A stretch of 64,000 bases of DNA from Candidatus Latescibacterota bacterium (GTDB lineage: Bacteria > Krumholzibacteriota > Krumholzibacteriia > WVZY01): NCBI GenBank assembly GCA_011772205.1, contig WVZY01000008.1:1-64000 (forward strand), in the 5' to 3' direction. Shown here piece by piece: positions 51,617-59,976 of the stretch (within the stretch, counting starts at the first letter, position 1; every line of letters starts with the position of its first letter). The notes beneath the pieces are model-generated. The model ran no database searches. It had not been told where the DNA came from and was given only the letters and a program-made list of their open reading frames with translations. The position numbers and the translations under genes are program-made.

Positions 51617-52804
51617 TCAATGCGGCAGATCAACAGAGCCTTCACCAGATTTCTGTTCCGTCGTCTTCTTGTCGATCCAATCCTCCATCACTCTCAGGGC
51701 AAGCCCGATATTGCCGATCTGGCAGTGATTGTGTGCGTGCTCTTCCCTCATGAAGACTCTGTCGGCAACGGACCTCGCGGAGGTGAGGCGGCGCAATTGC
51801 TCTTTATGCAGTCTGAAAGGTATGAAGTGGTCCTGTCTGGAGACCAGGATCAGCACATCCTGTCTCACTTTGTCCGAGTGCAAGTTCTCTTCGTTCATAC
51901 TGAAAGCGAAGTCCAGAGCTGCCATCGGCTCGTCGAGGCCCAACACGTACATCATATGGCTGATGTTCCATGCCTCCATACCGCCTTTCCGGATCTTCCA
52001 TCTCGATAGCTTATTGGTGAACTCCCGCAAGTGATTGCGGAAGAACATGAGGAGCCAAGTAGCTGGTGCCGGGGCCACCTTTCGGTAGTCATAGGCGTGT
52101 CCCGAGGCAATGACTCTTTTGACTCGCGGTTCGAAGGCCGCCGTCCTTAGAGCGAAATATCCCCCCATGGAGAGGCCGATCAATGTGACTTCTTCCAGGC
52201 CGAAATGATTCAGGACCGCTCCGACAGGTTTCTCCCATTCGAAATCGAGCAAAAGACCGCTCTTGCGCCGAGCAGCTCCCTGCCCGGGCCCATCGAACCC
52301 GATGATCCTGAAGCTCGATGCAGCGAAGTACCGCATCAGAGAGTAGAACTCCTCGATGAAGGAGTCGTAGCCCCCGTGCAGGATGATGTTACCTCTTGGC
52401 GTCCCCTCCGGATCGACGATTATGGCGGGCAGGTGATTGGCGCCGTAGGGGATCCGGACCCTCTCGATCCCGTGATCTTCAAAGGCGCGATAGAAGAGCT
52501 CGGAGAACCGGTCGTACAGCGGCTGCTTGTCCGGGTCGCCGGGAAAGGTGTAAAACTCGACCGCCCGGTAGTAGAAGGCCGCGTTCATCAGCCGGTCCTC
52601 AGAGAGGGCCTCCTCCGCCAGCCGGAGCATTTCCGTCTTCCATTCGGTGAATGTGGTGATCTTTTTTCCAGCTTCTTCTAGATCTTCAAACCGGGCGTAA
52701 CCCAGAGAATACGGACGGTTCAGCTGGAAATTGAACAGCTGGTTCTTGTGGAACCGATGGTATCCCACTGGAAAGGCGAATCCACCATGGCCCTCAGAAT
52801 TCAT
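51617..52804 (-). CDS. Alpha/beta hydrolase, acylaminoacyl-peptidase/dihydropseudooxynicotine hydrolase-like
   Basis: A protein of about 395 residues. A helical N-terminal part (RLAEEALSEDRLMNAAFYYR) precedes an alpha/beta hydrolase core: ILHGGYDSFIEEFYSLMRYF, IIGFDGPGQGAARRKSG, VTLIGLSMGGYFALRTAAFE (GxSxG) and LVSRQDHFIPF with an acid, HNHC near the end giving the histidine. The layout matches the bacterial 2,6-dihydropseudooxynicotine hydrolase/BEM46-type group that cleaves C-C or ester bonds. Start chosen downstream of the attC site. Confidence 0.78.
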   Translation of the reverse strand: MNSEGHGGFAFPVGYHRFHKNQLFNFQLNRPYSLGYARFEDLEEAGKKITTFTEWKTEMLRLAEEALSEDRLMNAAFYYRAVEFYTFPGDPDKQPLYDRFSELFYRAFEDHGIERVRIPYGANHLPAIIVDPEGTPRGNIILHGGYDSFIEEFYSLMRYFAASSFRIIGFDGPGQGAARRKSGLLLDFEWEKPVGAVLNHFGLEEVTLIGLSMGGYFALRTAAFEPRVKRVIASGHAYDYRKVAPAPATWLLMFFRNHLREFTNKLSRWKIRKGGMEAWNISHMMYVLGLDEPMAALDFAFSMNEENLHSDKVRQDVLILVSRQDHFIPFRLHKEQLRRLTSARSVADRVFMREEHAHNHCQIGNIGLALRVMEDWIDKKTTEQKSGEGSVDLPH

Positions 52805-52864
52805 GGCCTCCTCTATTGCGAAGGACACGCTGGACGTTGTTCGACTGGCCCCAGACGAACAGTG

Positions 52865-52966
52865 ACATAACAGCATGGCGCGAAGCTGCGCGCCGGGCCA
52901 GGCGCGATGGATGCGTTGCAGCCGTTGCGACAGGCCGGAATATCAGCTCGAGCAGGCTTGTTAAGT
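52865..52966. other. attC-like recombination site, 102 bp
   Basis: Left box acataac at 52865, arm GGCGCGAAGCTGCGCGCC (itself a strong stem), right arm CAGCTCGAGCAGGCTT and right box gttaagt at 52960-52966. Confidence 0.7.
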
Positions 52967-52980
52967 GGGCGGTGCCAATC

Positions 52981-53514
52981 TCAATTCGTGGCGAGTACTC
53001 CAGTTGCCACACCCTTCCATAGAAGCTGATACATCCCTTTTTTGGGCATCCACATGTGCTGTGGAGGAATATCGGTCTCAAACACTGAGAGTTCCGCAAT
53101 GAGTTGCAGACTTCCTCGAACATCTGCAATCTCTTGAAGCCCCTGAACGACGTGTCGCCCACCATCCATCAGGCTCCCCAGGCTACCACCGGTGTTTCGC
53201 CTGAGCTCAACACGTTCCGTTCCCCTAAAGTAGTATAAAGTCCACTCACACCCGACTACCATTTTATGCCCGACCATGAGCTTCAGCTTACAAGTTGACT
53301 GCTGGTCGAAACCGACATAAGTTCCGTTCGGCTTCGACTCTACAATCAACGCAGTGGGAACCGCCACAGTTTCAACGTGACGCCGCTCTGGATCTGCGCC
53401 TTCAATAGGACCGATTTCCTGAAAAAGCGTTGGTCGTGGTTTGTCTTGAACCCCAGGATTTGAGATGAGAAATGCTGAGACCAAGATCAATGCCATTGTG
53501 AGAAAATGTTTCAT
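52981..53514 (-). CDS. Hypothetical secreted protein
   Basis: A 177-residue exported protein: signal HFLTMALILVSAFLISNPG. Mature part beta-rich (PTALIVESKPNGTYVGFDQQ, LKLMVGHKMVVGCEWTLYYF, GSLQLIAELSVFETDIPP). No family recognised. The longer in-frame extension runs through an attC-like site, so the ATG at 53514 (GGAG upstream) is preferred. Confidence 0.55.
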   Translation of the reverse strand: MKHFLTMALILVSAFLISNPGVQDKPRPTLFQEIGPIEGADPERRHVETVAVPTALIVESKPNGTYVGFDQQSTCKLKLMVGHKMVVGCEWTLYYFRGTERVELRRNTGGSLGSLMDGGRHVVQGLQEIADVRGSLQLIAELSVFETDIPPQHMWMPKKGMYQLLWKGVATGVLATN

Positions 53515-53528
53515 GAATACTCCATGCC

Positions 53529-53629
53529 AGCTAATACTCAGACGCTCAGCTGTGGCGGTTTGGCACCCGCTGCAGCTGATATCCTTACAATTCAATGCCG
53601 CCGCCGTCAGCTGAATGATATCGTTAGAC
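53529..53629. other. attC-like recombination site, about 100 bp
   Basis: Weak left box agctaat, arm CGCTCAGCTGTGGCGG, inner GCTGCAGCTGATATCC, right arm GCCGTCAGCTGAATGATATC and a perfect right box gttagac at 53623-53629. Confidence 0.6.
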
Positions 53630-53648
53630 GGCGCTTCAGAGCAAGGAC

Positions 53649-54128
53649 TCATGCGTTCAGTCGCCAGATCTGGAAGTTGAGCGCCGATGCGAATCCCACC
53701 CAACACAGGTAGGGCAATAGAAGAACTCCGGCAAGCAGGCTCATCCTCCAGAAACACACGAGTGTCAACAATATCACGATCCAGAGAATGACAATCTCAA
53801 AGAACGCTAACATCGGTTGATGCGCGCCAAAGAACAGGTACGACCAAAGAGCATTCAGCACCAGCTGGACGATGAACAGAACCAGAGGAACCATCGCACC
53901 CGAAAAGCCGCTTCTTCTCCAGACCAGCCAGGCGGCAACTCCCATTAGAACATAGAGCGCTGTCCACACAGGCGCGAAGACGACGTTCGGCGGAGTCCAT
54001 GCAGGCTTGACAAGAGAAACGTACCACTCGCCTGGCATGAACTGCGAGCCAATCCAGCCGGCGGCCATCGATGCAATGATCCACAGAATAAGCCCTGGCA
54101 CAGTGCTTATGATCTTGTTTTCTCCCAT
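53649..54128 (-). CDS. tspO: TspO/MBR family protein
   Basis: A 159-residue five-helix membrane protein. TspO signatures: SLVKPAWTPPNVVFAPVWTA, LYVLMGVAAWLVWRR, LNALWSYLFFGAHQPMLAFF and the final CWVGFASALNFQIWRLN. TspO binds porphyrins and tetrapyrroles in the membrane and helps manage their photooxidation. Complete length. Confidence 0.9.
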   Translation of the reverse strand: MGENKIISTVPGLILWIIASMAAGWIGSQFMPGEWYVSLVKPAWTPPNVVFAPVWTALYVLMGVAAWLVWRRSGFSGAMVPLVLFIVQLVLNALWSYLFFGAHQPMLAFFEIVILWIVILLTLVCFWRMSLLAGVLLLPYLCWVGFASALNFQIWRLNA

Positions 54129-54271
54129 TCCGCTTTCAAACGTCTGCCTTCAGCTGCATCGAGCCTGGCGTTACGGATCTGAGACGTAAGCATGATCGAC
54201 TGGTTAAACCCCATTCCTTATATCTAGAAAATATCTGATCCCAATTCCTTCCATATAAATATTTCGAAATG

Positions 54272-54466
54272 TTATTTATGCTTACTCATAGCACCCCAAA
54301 ACATGAGGAGCCCAAATACACCAAAAACGACCGCTCGTACAACATCCCCTATTGAAGCGCCCTCCAAACGTATCATCCCTAAATAGATACCCGAGGCTAG
54401 TAATCCTCCTATTGCTAATATCGCAAATAGCCATCTTGGTAATGTTGATACTCCTTTTTTAGCCAT
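54272..54466 (-). CDS. Small membrane protein (64 aa)
   Basis: A 64-residue protein with two helices (WLFAILAIGGLLASGIYLG and VVRAVVFGVFGLLMFWGAM) and basic ends. No family recognised. Confidence 0.55.
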   Translation of the reverse strand: MAKKGVSTLPRWLFAILAIGGLLASGIYLGMIRLEGASIGDVVRAVVFGVFGLLMFWGAMSKHK

Positions 54467-54496
54467 TGTATTGCTGCCTATTCAGGTTCACCGTGG

Positions 54497-54584
54497 GTCT
54501 AGTACCTTGACACTAAGCTGCGCCCTGGTGGCGTATCCCTGGCCGCGAGTCGGAGCTCGCAGCCGGGCCGTCTGCTTGTTACGG
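54497..54584. other. attC-like recombination site
   Basis: Left box gtctagt (degenerate), arm ACACTAAGCTGCGCCC, right arm GCTCGCAGCCGGGCCGTCTGC and right box gttacgg at 54578-54584. Confidence 0.55.
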
Positions 54585-54629
54585 CGGAGGTTTCACAGGA
54601 CGGTTTCTTAACTGGATGCGCATATTAGT

Positions 54630-55460
54630 TTACCCGCACCCCAACTTATTAATTATGTCTATGTCTACTTTAGTATCTTGTCTCACATTGCTTTTTAAAT
54701 AGTTTTTCCATGAATTCTCAATCTGGTTTACGTCGGCACCCAACAAATCTTTAAAGCTCTCAACGCCATTAAGCCAAATGTCGCGTAAAGCTTGCGCACC
54801 GTGGGTCCTTTGGATAAAGCCGATTAAACTTGCAGCATAAAAACCGGCACGGATTTCACCCAGGCTATTAAAGTCGTCCAAAAACTCTCGAAGTGGTGGA
54901 AGCTGACCGTTGGATAGAAGATGAAACGCGACCTCGTCAACAGTGTACTCGCGACACCATCCATCACAATGGATGGCAATCCCTTCGATCATCCACCTGC
55001 TGGTGATATCAGGAGGGCCCCACACTCCCATAGTGACCACATGGGCGAACTCATGTTTCTCGAAGGAACGCCAATTGGGATTTAGTACCATAAATATAGC
55101 GTTAGCGGCCCAGTCTGAAAATCCGGAGTAAGATCGACCAACGATTCGTTTCATCTTCTCTCTTGATTCGACGTAGAATACGTTGAGAACAGAATCGCAC
55201 TCGGATGCTTCCAAGATTTTCAAAACCTCGTCAACCGCAGTTATCATGCTGCGGAGCATCATCATCCGATGTCTTTCAGCGAACGAGTCTTCTTCATAGT
55301 AGATTCTTATTTTATTCGATGCGATGGACCTCCAAGCGAAACTGGAATCCGCAAGAGCTCTTTGCACGAAATTGGCATTTTCCTGACTAGATACCCCTGT
55401 TGCAATGACATTCAGGATCATTGCCAAGACAATAACGCGATGAATGTGTTTGTTATGCAA
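54630..55460 (-). CDS. Secreted zinc metallopeptidase-like (gluzincin) protein
   Basis: A 276-residue exported protein (signal VIVLAMILNVIATGVSS). The zinc motif HEFAHVVT lies in a KHEFAHVVTMGVWGPPD context, followed 20 residues on by WMIEGIAIHCDGW, the downstream glutamate of gluzincins (peptidase MA-like). Substrate unknown. The TTG start has AGGAGG six bases upstream. Confidence 0.72.
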   Translation of the reverse strand: MHNKHIHRVIVLAMILNVIATGVSSQENANFVQRALADSSFAWRSIASNKIRIYYEEDSFAERHRMMMLRSMITAVDEVLKILEASECDSVLNVFYVESREKMKRIVGRSYSGFSDWAANAIFMVLNPNWRSFEKHEFAHVVTMGVWGPPDITSRWMIEGIAIHCDGWCREYTVDEVAFHLLSNGQLPPLREFLDDFNSLGEIRAGFYAASLIGFIQRTHGAQALRDIWLNGVESFKDLLGADVNQIENSWKNYLKSNVRQDTKVDIDIINKLGCG

Positions 55461-55491
55461 ATGATTCCTCCTAAGTATTGAGCCACAAGTG

Positions 55492-55583
55492 GCTCAACGC
55501 CTCGGCGCTAAGCTGCGGGCAACACGACTATTACCCCCCAAGCGGCGTAACACGCGATCGCCAGCATCAGCGGGAGGTCAGAG
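55492..55583. other. attC-like recombination site, 92 bp
   Basis: Perfect left box gctcaac at 55492-55498, arm GCCTCGGCGCTAAGCTGCGGGC, right arm GCCAGCATCAGCGGGAG and degenerate right box gtcagag. Confidence 0.65.
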
Positions 55584-55591
55584 GGCTATCC

Positions 55592-55720
55592 TCAGCGCCG
55601 CTTTCGCTGTGCGAATAACCAGTCAATCAAACCATCTTCAAAATATGCCCGATCCCAGATTGACGTAAGTCTTCTGTAGGAACCGCTCGTCCGGTTCACG
55701 AGACGTACAACCGAGGATAA
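55592..55720 (-). pseudogene. Relic of a hydrolase C-terminus
   Basis: One frame gives RLVNRTSGSYRRLTSIWDRA, then YFEDGLIDWLFAQRKRR to TGA, like the last about 40 residues of bacterial predicted peptidases (dienelactone hydrolase-like, ending DGL-WLF-QRR). No upstream frame continues it. A different frame (55638-55781) starts with ATG and encodes a lipoprotein-like SNIVVGFILGCTSREP of 47 residues; either or neither may be expressed. The interval 55461-55892 otherwise holds two attC-like sites. Confidence 0.4.
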
Positions 55721-55801
55721 AGCCGACTACTATGTTCGAGACGATGAGATACATAGACTTCTTCGATCTAAGAACTCTCATTGCACATATTCTTCCGGCC
55801 T

Positions 55802-55869
55802 GTCTAACGAATACGCAAAGCTGCAGGCGCCGTCACATAGAAGCCAGCAGCTTCAGAGGCATGTTGGAT
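55802..55869. other. attC-like recombination site, 68 bp (clearest)
   Basis: Both boxes are perfect: left gtctaac (RYYYAAC) at 55802-55808 and right gttggat (GTTRRRY) at 55863-55869. Arms ATACGCAAAGCTGCAGGC and CAGCAGCTTCAGAGGCAT fold on each other. Confidence 0.8.
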
Positions 55870-55892
55870 TATCATTATTTATAAAGTCTCTT

Positions 55893-56333
55893 TTAAAAAG
55901 CAATAAAGGTTTCAAAGCCGAACATACATCTACTATCCCTGCATGGAATAATAAAAGGGCAAGCCTTCAATAGGAATGATTTCCGACCATCATCTGGATT
56001 TCTAGCTCGGTTGCTAGAGCACTTGAAAATGCTAAATGTACCTGTAATAAACGATACGGCTCCGCAGAATAAAGATATATTGGGATGTTCAGATTTAGGC
56101 TGAGTTCCAATATACACAGCACCAAAGCCAGATACTATCCCAAGGAAACCCGTCAAAAAGTCACCGTCCCCTTGGCATAACAGAAATGTATTGATTCCAG
56201 AAATGAGAAGGCTGCTTACAATAAATGGTTTCTCGAATACTTCTTCGAATGCTGCCTCTGTCACATTCGCTTGGATGGATGGTGCAATAAATGCCATAAC
56301 CAATAATACGCAATATAGTGATATTAATATCAT
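55893..56333 (-). CDS. Hypothetical membrane protein
   Basis: A 146-residue protein with a signal-like first helix (LISLYCVLLVMAFIA) and three further hydrophobic segments (FIVSSLLISGINTFLLC, FLGIVSGFGAVYIG, LFCGAVSFITGTFSIF). A tail with several cysteines follows. The ATG at 56333 has GGAG eight bases upstream. No family recognised. Confidence 0.5.
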   Translation of the reverse strand: MILISLYCVLLVMAFIAPSIQANVTEAAFEEVFEKPFIVSSLLISGINTFLLCQGDGDFLTGFLGIVSGFGAVYIGTQPKSEHPNISLFCGAVSFITGTFSIFKCSSNRARNPDDGRKSFLLKACPFIIPCRDSRCMFGFETFIAF

Positions 56334-56364
56334 AAGCAGTCTCCGTGCTTTCCACACTTTATCA

Positions 56365-56460
56365 AACTAACGCCTTGCCGCTCATCCGCTGGATGGCTCG
56401 CCCGGCTGAAAGTCGGCTGAATCGGTGTGCTGCATCCTGAACAGTAACGGTGTGTTGGGC
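56365..56460. other. attC-like recombination site, 96 bp
   Basis: Left box aactaac, arm CTTGCCGCTCATCCGC, right arm CGGTGTGCTGCATCC and a perfect right box gttgggc at 56454-56460. Confidence 0.65.
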
Positions 56461-56469
56461 CGACAAAGT

Positions 56470-56856
56470 CTAGTCGGCTACAGTAATGACCACTACTGCC
56501 AAAATAGCGGTCCCTACCAAGCCTCCGCCAAGAGAAGACCACATATTCTTCTTTCTTGCTTTCCCGGAATAGCCATTGATGTAACAAGCTTCATTATATC
56601 CTTCTGGGATAACTTTCGGCCTGGGACTGGATCCTGCCGACATCGCTGTTAAAATGCCCGTTCCAATGAATCCCAGCAATACACCTGAGGCCACTCCACC
56701 GTAAAACCAACTCTTTGAGGTGTGTTTCGACGCTGCGTCATTTTCTCCTCGAACAATCGCTTCAGTACAAGTTTCCGAAAGCGCCGGAATTGGAATAAGG
56801 CAAATACAGCATAGAATAGCAATGGATCTGAATAATCGCGATGTCGGGTATAACAT
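56470..56856 (-). CDS. Hypothetical exported membrane protein
   Basis: A 128-residue protein with a signal peptide (SIAILCCICLIPIPALS), a glycine-rich helix (YGGVASGVLLGFIGTGILTA) and a second helix (GGGLVGTAILAVVVITVAD) at the very end. EACYINGYSGKARKKN recurs in similar small proteins of uncultured FCB-type bacteria. Function unknown. Confidence 0.55.
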   Translation of the reverse strand: MLYPTSRLFRSIAILCCICLIPIPALSETCTEAIVRGENDAASKHTSKSWFYGGVASGVLLGFIGTGILTAMSAGSSPRPKVIPEGYNEACYINGYSGKARKKNMWSSLGGGLVGTAILAVVVITVAD

Positions 56857-56919
56857 TTCATGTCCCTTTCTGAGTAACGGCGAGGCTCATCTTTGTCATC
56901 TACTTATATCTTAACATCG

Positions 56920-57010
56920 GCCTAACGAATCATGAGCTGAGTGGCAAATGAGCCCAACCCTTTTGTCCGATCGAGTGAGGGATTGGGAGATGTGCTGAAA
57001 ACGGTAGTCA
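56920..57010. other. attC-like recombination site (right end unclear)
   Basis: Perfect left box gcctaac at 56920-56926, arm CATGAGCTGAGTGG and right arm GATGTGCTGAAAACGGTAGTC next to the following stop. No clean right box. Confidence 0.45.
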
Positions 57011-57013
57011 ACA

Positions 57014-57562
57014 TCAACGCCGCCTTTCCGGCTCAACCGGGTCCTCTGGTTCTGATGTGGTCTCAGGTCGTGGTGGGCCAAGAGGACTCTCTGGGCACGA
57101 CTCTGTCTCGACTGTATAGACACCACCGGTCAGCTTCCATCCATTTGCGGTCTTGACGAGATCGAACACATCGATCCCACAGTGACTGAAACGCCCACTC
57201 TTATAAAAGTCGTAGGCAGTCCACACGGTGGCGATGCGCCCGTGAACCCGAACCTCTGAGTTCCACACGCGCTCAAGAATCGACCCGGAGCGCATTGCCC
57301 ATTTGTCCATGTCCTCCTGAAACGTGAATGTACGAATGACCGGCTCATCCGCTTCGATTCGCACGGAAAAGACACGACCCTCCGGCATCACGACCTTCCG
57401 CGCCTCCGCGGTATCGCGCTGTGCCATGGCATCGAGAAAATGCTGAACGGCAGCCAAGACAGCGACACGCTCTGTCTCTCCCGCTTCTTGCGCGCGGATC
57501 GGGAAGACCGCGGCGCACAGAAGGAGTGCTACCACGAGGGCACATCCCGCCTTGCTCATCAT
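57014..57562 (-). CDS. Secreted NTF2-like/DUF4440-type protein
   Basis: A 182-residue exported protein: signal CALVVALLLCAAVFPIRAQ. The mature part is NTF2-like (VLAAVQHFLDAMAQRDTAEA, RVHGRIATVWTAYDFYKSGR, CGIDVFDLVKTANGWKLTGG) and ends in a proline-rich acidic tail (PPRPETTSEPEDPVEPE). AGGAGG precedes the ATG. Confidence 0.7.
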   Translation of the reverse strand: MMSKAGCALVVALLLCAAVFPIRAQEAGETERVAVLAAVQHFLDAMAQRDTAEARKVVMPEGRVFSVRIEADEPVIRTFTFQEDMDKWAMRSGSILERVWNSEVRVHGRIATVWTAYDFYKSGRFSHCGIDVFDLVKTANGWKLTGGVYTVETESCPESPLGPPRPETTSEPEDPVEPERRR

Positions 57563-57604
57563 TTCGATGTACCTCCTGCTGGTTCGCGTCACCTGACGCT
57601 CTGC

Positions 57605-57685
57605 CGCTAACCCGCCTTGCCTATTTCGTGCGCTCACTCCACCCGGCGTCGGAGCAGCGCTGCCGGCTGCAGCGGCAAGTCATAC
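57605..57685. other. attC-like recombination site, 81 bp
   Basis: Left box cgctaac, then CCGCCTTGCC; right arm CCGGCTGCAGCGGCAA and degenerate right box gtcatac at 57679-57685. The right half is alike to the site at 58306. Confidence 0.55.
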
Positions 57686-57760
57686 GATCGACTCCAAAAC
57701 CTCACCCATACAAGCGCGCTCAATACCCTTTTCTCGAAGTGTTGGTACTCTGCTACTACC
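57686..57760 (-). pseudogene. Relic of an outer-membrane protein C-terminus
   Basis: The minus-strand frame FEKRVLSALVWVRFWS parallels FEKRGLTSLAGVKF-stop of the fragment at 58402, with TGA changed to TGG. About 75 bp of DNA are alike, directly beside the matching attC halves. The rest of the gap up to 57889 shows no gene. Confidence 0.45.
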
Positions 57761-57889
57761 CAAATATCCCTAGCGTTTGATTGGATGACCGTCCCGCTCC
57801 ACCTCACATAGCGATGTCAAAGAACGGAGGTTGTCTGTCCTGCCCCTTACCCGAACTCGCGAATAACTGGAGAATGCTTCAAGCGCATA

Positions 57890-58291
57890 TCAAGATCCAA
57901 GGCGATCATGAATGCGCATAGACATGACGCCAGGATCGTCGTCTGGCGAAGTTCGTTGATAAGCCCAAATTACATATGAAGCTAATTCTTCGGGAACGTC
58001 TCCTTGCTCCAGAATATCACGCTTATTCTTGCATCGATGTGGAATATCCCACTTGACTTTGAGACCCCAAAGTTCCTTGAATATTTTCAGACGGCGTATC
58101 CGCATTTCACCTTCTAAGACTATTTGAACACGCGCAAGAAGAGTCCGGTCAATTCCCATTGGAATGAAAGTCGAATCAACTTCTAAGCATCTTGAATATT
58201 TAGCGCCGATAATTTTTGACCAGTCAAGCTTCACTGTCCGCTGCTTCGGCGTGAGCCTTCGAATTCTTATGATTTTAACCGAATATTTCAT
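57890..58291 (-). CDS. Hypothetical protein
   Basis: A 133-residue basic protein (KIIRIRRLTPKQRTVKLDWS, EGEMRIRRLKIFKELWGLKV, DIPHRCKNKRDILEQGDVPE). No signal peptide, helix or known motif. The ATG at 58291 lies just left of the attC-like site; a longer frame would cross it. No strong ribosome site. Confidence 0.45.
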   Translation of the reverse strand: MKYSVKIIRIRRLTPKQRTVKLDWSKIIGAKYSRCLEVDSTFIPMGIDRTLLARVQIVLEGEMRIRRLKIFKELWGLKVKWDIPHRCKNKRDILEQGDVPEELASYVIWAYQRTSPDDDPGVMSMRIHDRLGS

Positions 58292-58305
58292 TGTGAATTG
58301 TACAT

Positions 58306-58393
58306 GCCTAGCGCAAAGGGAATCAGCCGCGGGCCTTGCCAAAACTCGATGCCCCAAAGGCCGTGGCCCATCGGCTGCAACGTCAAGTTATAC
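58306..58393. other. attC-like recombination site, 88 bp
   Basis: Left box gcctagc, arms AATCAGCCGCGGGCC and GGCCGTGGCCCATCGGCTGC, and right box gttatac at 58387-58393. Confidence 0.6.
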
Positions 58394-58401
58394 CATCGAC
58401 T

Positions 58402-58605
58402 TCAAAACTTCACCCCTGCAAGGGAGGTCAGTCCCCTCTTCTCGAAGTCAAGCCCGGCAACATTGGTCGGATCGGTGAAATCCATGTCGAATGGCACTTC
58501 GGTTATAAAGGAGACATTGGCCGCTCTCCGAACCTCCAATCCCAATCCGATGCTCCCTCCCAGCACCGCGATCGAGTAATCGTCGGGAATTCGGCTCGCC
58601 AGCAA
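58402..58605 (-). pseudogene. Outer-membrane beta-barrel C-terminal fragment
   Basis: Only the end of a barrel protein: SIAVLGGSIGLGLEVRRAAN, VSFITEVPFDMDFTDP and FEKRGLTSLAGVKF-stop, closing with the terminal phenylalanine and alternating pattern that BAM recognises. No signal peptide and no upstream part, so it is a truncated gene. Confidence 0.55.
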
Positions 58606-58623
58606 CGCATATCCTGCCCGAAG

Positions 58624-59820
58624 TTATTTCTTTGCGTCATTAATCTTCTGATTAATCCTATCCAAGAAGTTCTTTACCCATTTGATCTGAGGATACGATG
58701 TCGATATTGCAATTTGATAGGCTTTCTCAAAAGATTCTTTAGCTAAACCAAGCTGGTTGTTTTCTTCGTATGCCCTGCCTAATGCGATATAAGAACCTGC
58801 ATTATTAGGATTCTTCTCAATTTCATATTTAAATATCTCAATGGCTTCATCGTATCTATTTTCTCTCCTAAGTTTTATTCCAGCTCGTCTCAATGCAGAT
58901 GTTGACACGCCGATTTCATAGCCAAACTCGTTATTTAACGTGCGCTCATGTCGTTTAATCTCTTCCAATCCTTTGTCCACAATTTCATCCGGTATCTGGT
59001 ACCAATCCTCAAAAAGCGAGCGTAATCCCGAGTAAATTGATCGATGGGGTGTTGATGTATGATCTTCCTCTGGCCAGTGATGATATTCCCACTCAAGGCC
59101 TTGTTTTGGATTCTCTTTTAGAATGCCAATAAAGGTCTCCAAATCGGGCAGAAGTATTGACTCATTATCCATTGTCATATACAAATAGTTGTTATGATAG
59201 ATCTTTCTTTTCAAAATACTGGCCGCATTCTCAATGATAAACCGATTTTGATCTTCATAATTCACCCAAGGAATACTGGCTATTCCTGTCTGAAATAGAT
59301 CTGGCTGAGTCAATATTGCATAAACTATGAACGCAGCACCCCAGGAGTTTGAGAATATAATTCGATAATTATGGACTCGGTAATTTGAGTCCATAAAAGG
59401 GAACAATTCTTCTCTAAAAAACTTTAGAAATTTATCTGCCTGCCCTGAATTTGGATCACTTTCAATTTTAGTCGGCGTGAGATAACTATATTCGTAGTTA
59501 TCAATTTGAACATATATGATTTTAGGGATTAAGCTATAATCGTAAAGACTCTTGATAACTCCAGCTATTTGTTCGAAATGAGTTTGGAAAGTGTATAATA
59601 CAGGGTATCTTACATTTGAGCCTTGATAATCATCGGGTATGTGTATAGAGAGATGCATCTCTTTTTCAAGAATGTATGACTGCATTCTGACTTTTTTGCC
59701 GATTACGATCTTTTCTTCTTCCTGAGCATAGACCAATTCACACAGGAATAAAAAAGCAGCCATAATTATGAAAATACAAAATACCTTCTGCTTTGATTTA
59801 GAACAGCTTCTAGTCATCAT
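58624..59820 (-). CDS. Secreted esterase-like protein with TPR tail
   Basis: A 398-residue exported protein: signal VFCIFIIMAAFLFLCELVYA. Residues about 45-290 are an esterase D/IroE-like alpha/beta hydrolase (LSIHIPDDYQGSNVRYPVLY, FREELFPFMDSNYRV, IIFSNSWGAAFIVYAI with the nucleophile serine, HHWPEEDHTSTPH with the histidine). Residues about 320-385 form tetratricopeptide repeats (AIEIFKYEIEKNPNNAGSYI, LGRAYEENNQLGLAKESFEK). AT-rich. AAGGAG precedes the ATG. Confidence 0.78.
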   Translation of the reverse strand: MMTRSCSKSKQKVFCIFIIMAAFLFLCELVYAQEEEKIVIGKKVRMQSYILEKEMHLSIHIPDDYQGSNVRYPVLYTFQTHFEQIAGVIKSLYDYSLIPKIIYVQIDNYEYSYLTPTKIESDPNSGQADKFLKFFREELFPFMDSNYRVHNYRIIFSNSWGAAFIVYAILTQPDLFQTGIASIPWVNYEDQNRFIIENAASILKRKIYHNNYLYMTMDNESILLPDLETFIGILKENPKQGLEWEYHHWPEEDHTSTPHRSIYSGLRSLFEDWYQIPDEIVDKGLEEIKRHERTLNNEFGYEIGVSTSALRRAGIKLRRENRYDEAIEIFKYEIEKNPNNAGSYIALGRAYEENNQLGLAKESFEKAYQIAISTSYPQIKWVKNFLDRINQKINDAKK

Positions 59821-59843
59821 TATTCTCCTTTTTGTTTATAGCT

Positions 59844-59960
59844 ACATAACGCCGCGTATCATCTGGAATGCTCAGCTGGTAGAACCATCTGGCGGCCCGT
59901 GCCATGCAAGGCCATGACAGAGAGCTTTGCCAGATGGATGCGCATGTCGCCGGCTCTCCC
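59844..59960. other. attC-like recombination site
   Basis: Left box acataac at 59844, arm CATCTGGAATGCTCAGCTGG, centre GCCATGCAAGGCCATG hairpin, right arm GCTTTGCCAGATGG. The right box is degenerate (gtcgccg). Confidence 0.55.
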
Positions 59961-59976
59961 AGAGACAAAAATCGCA

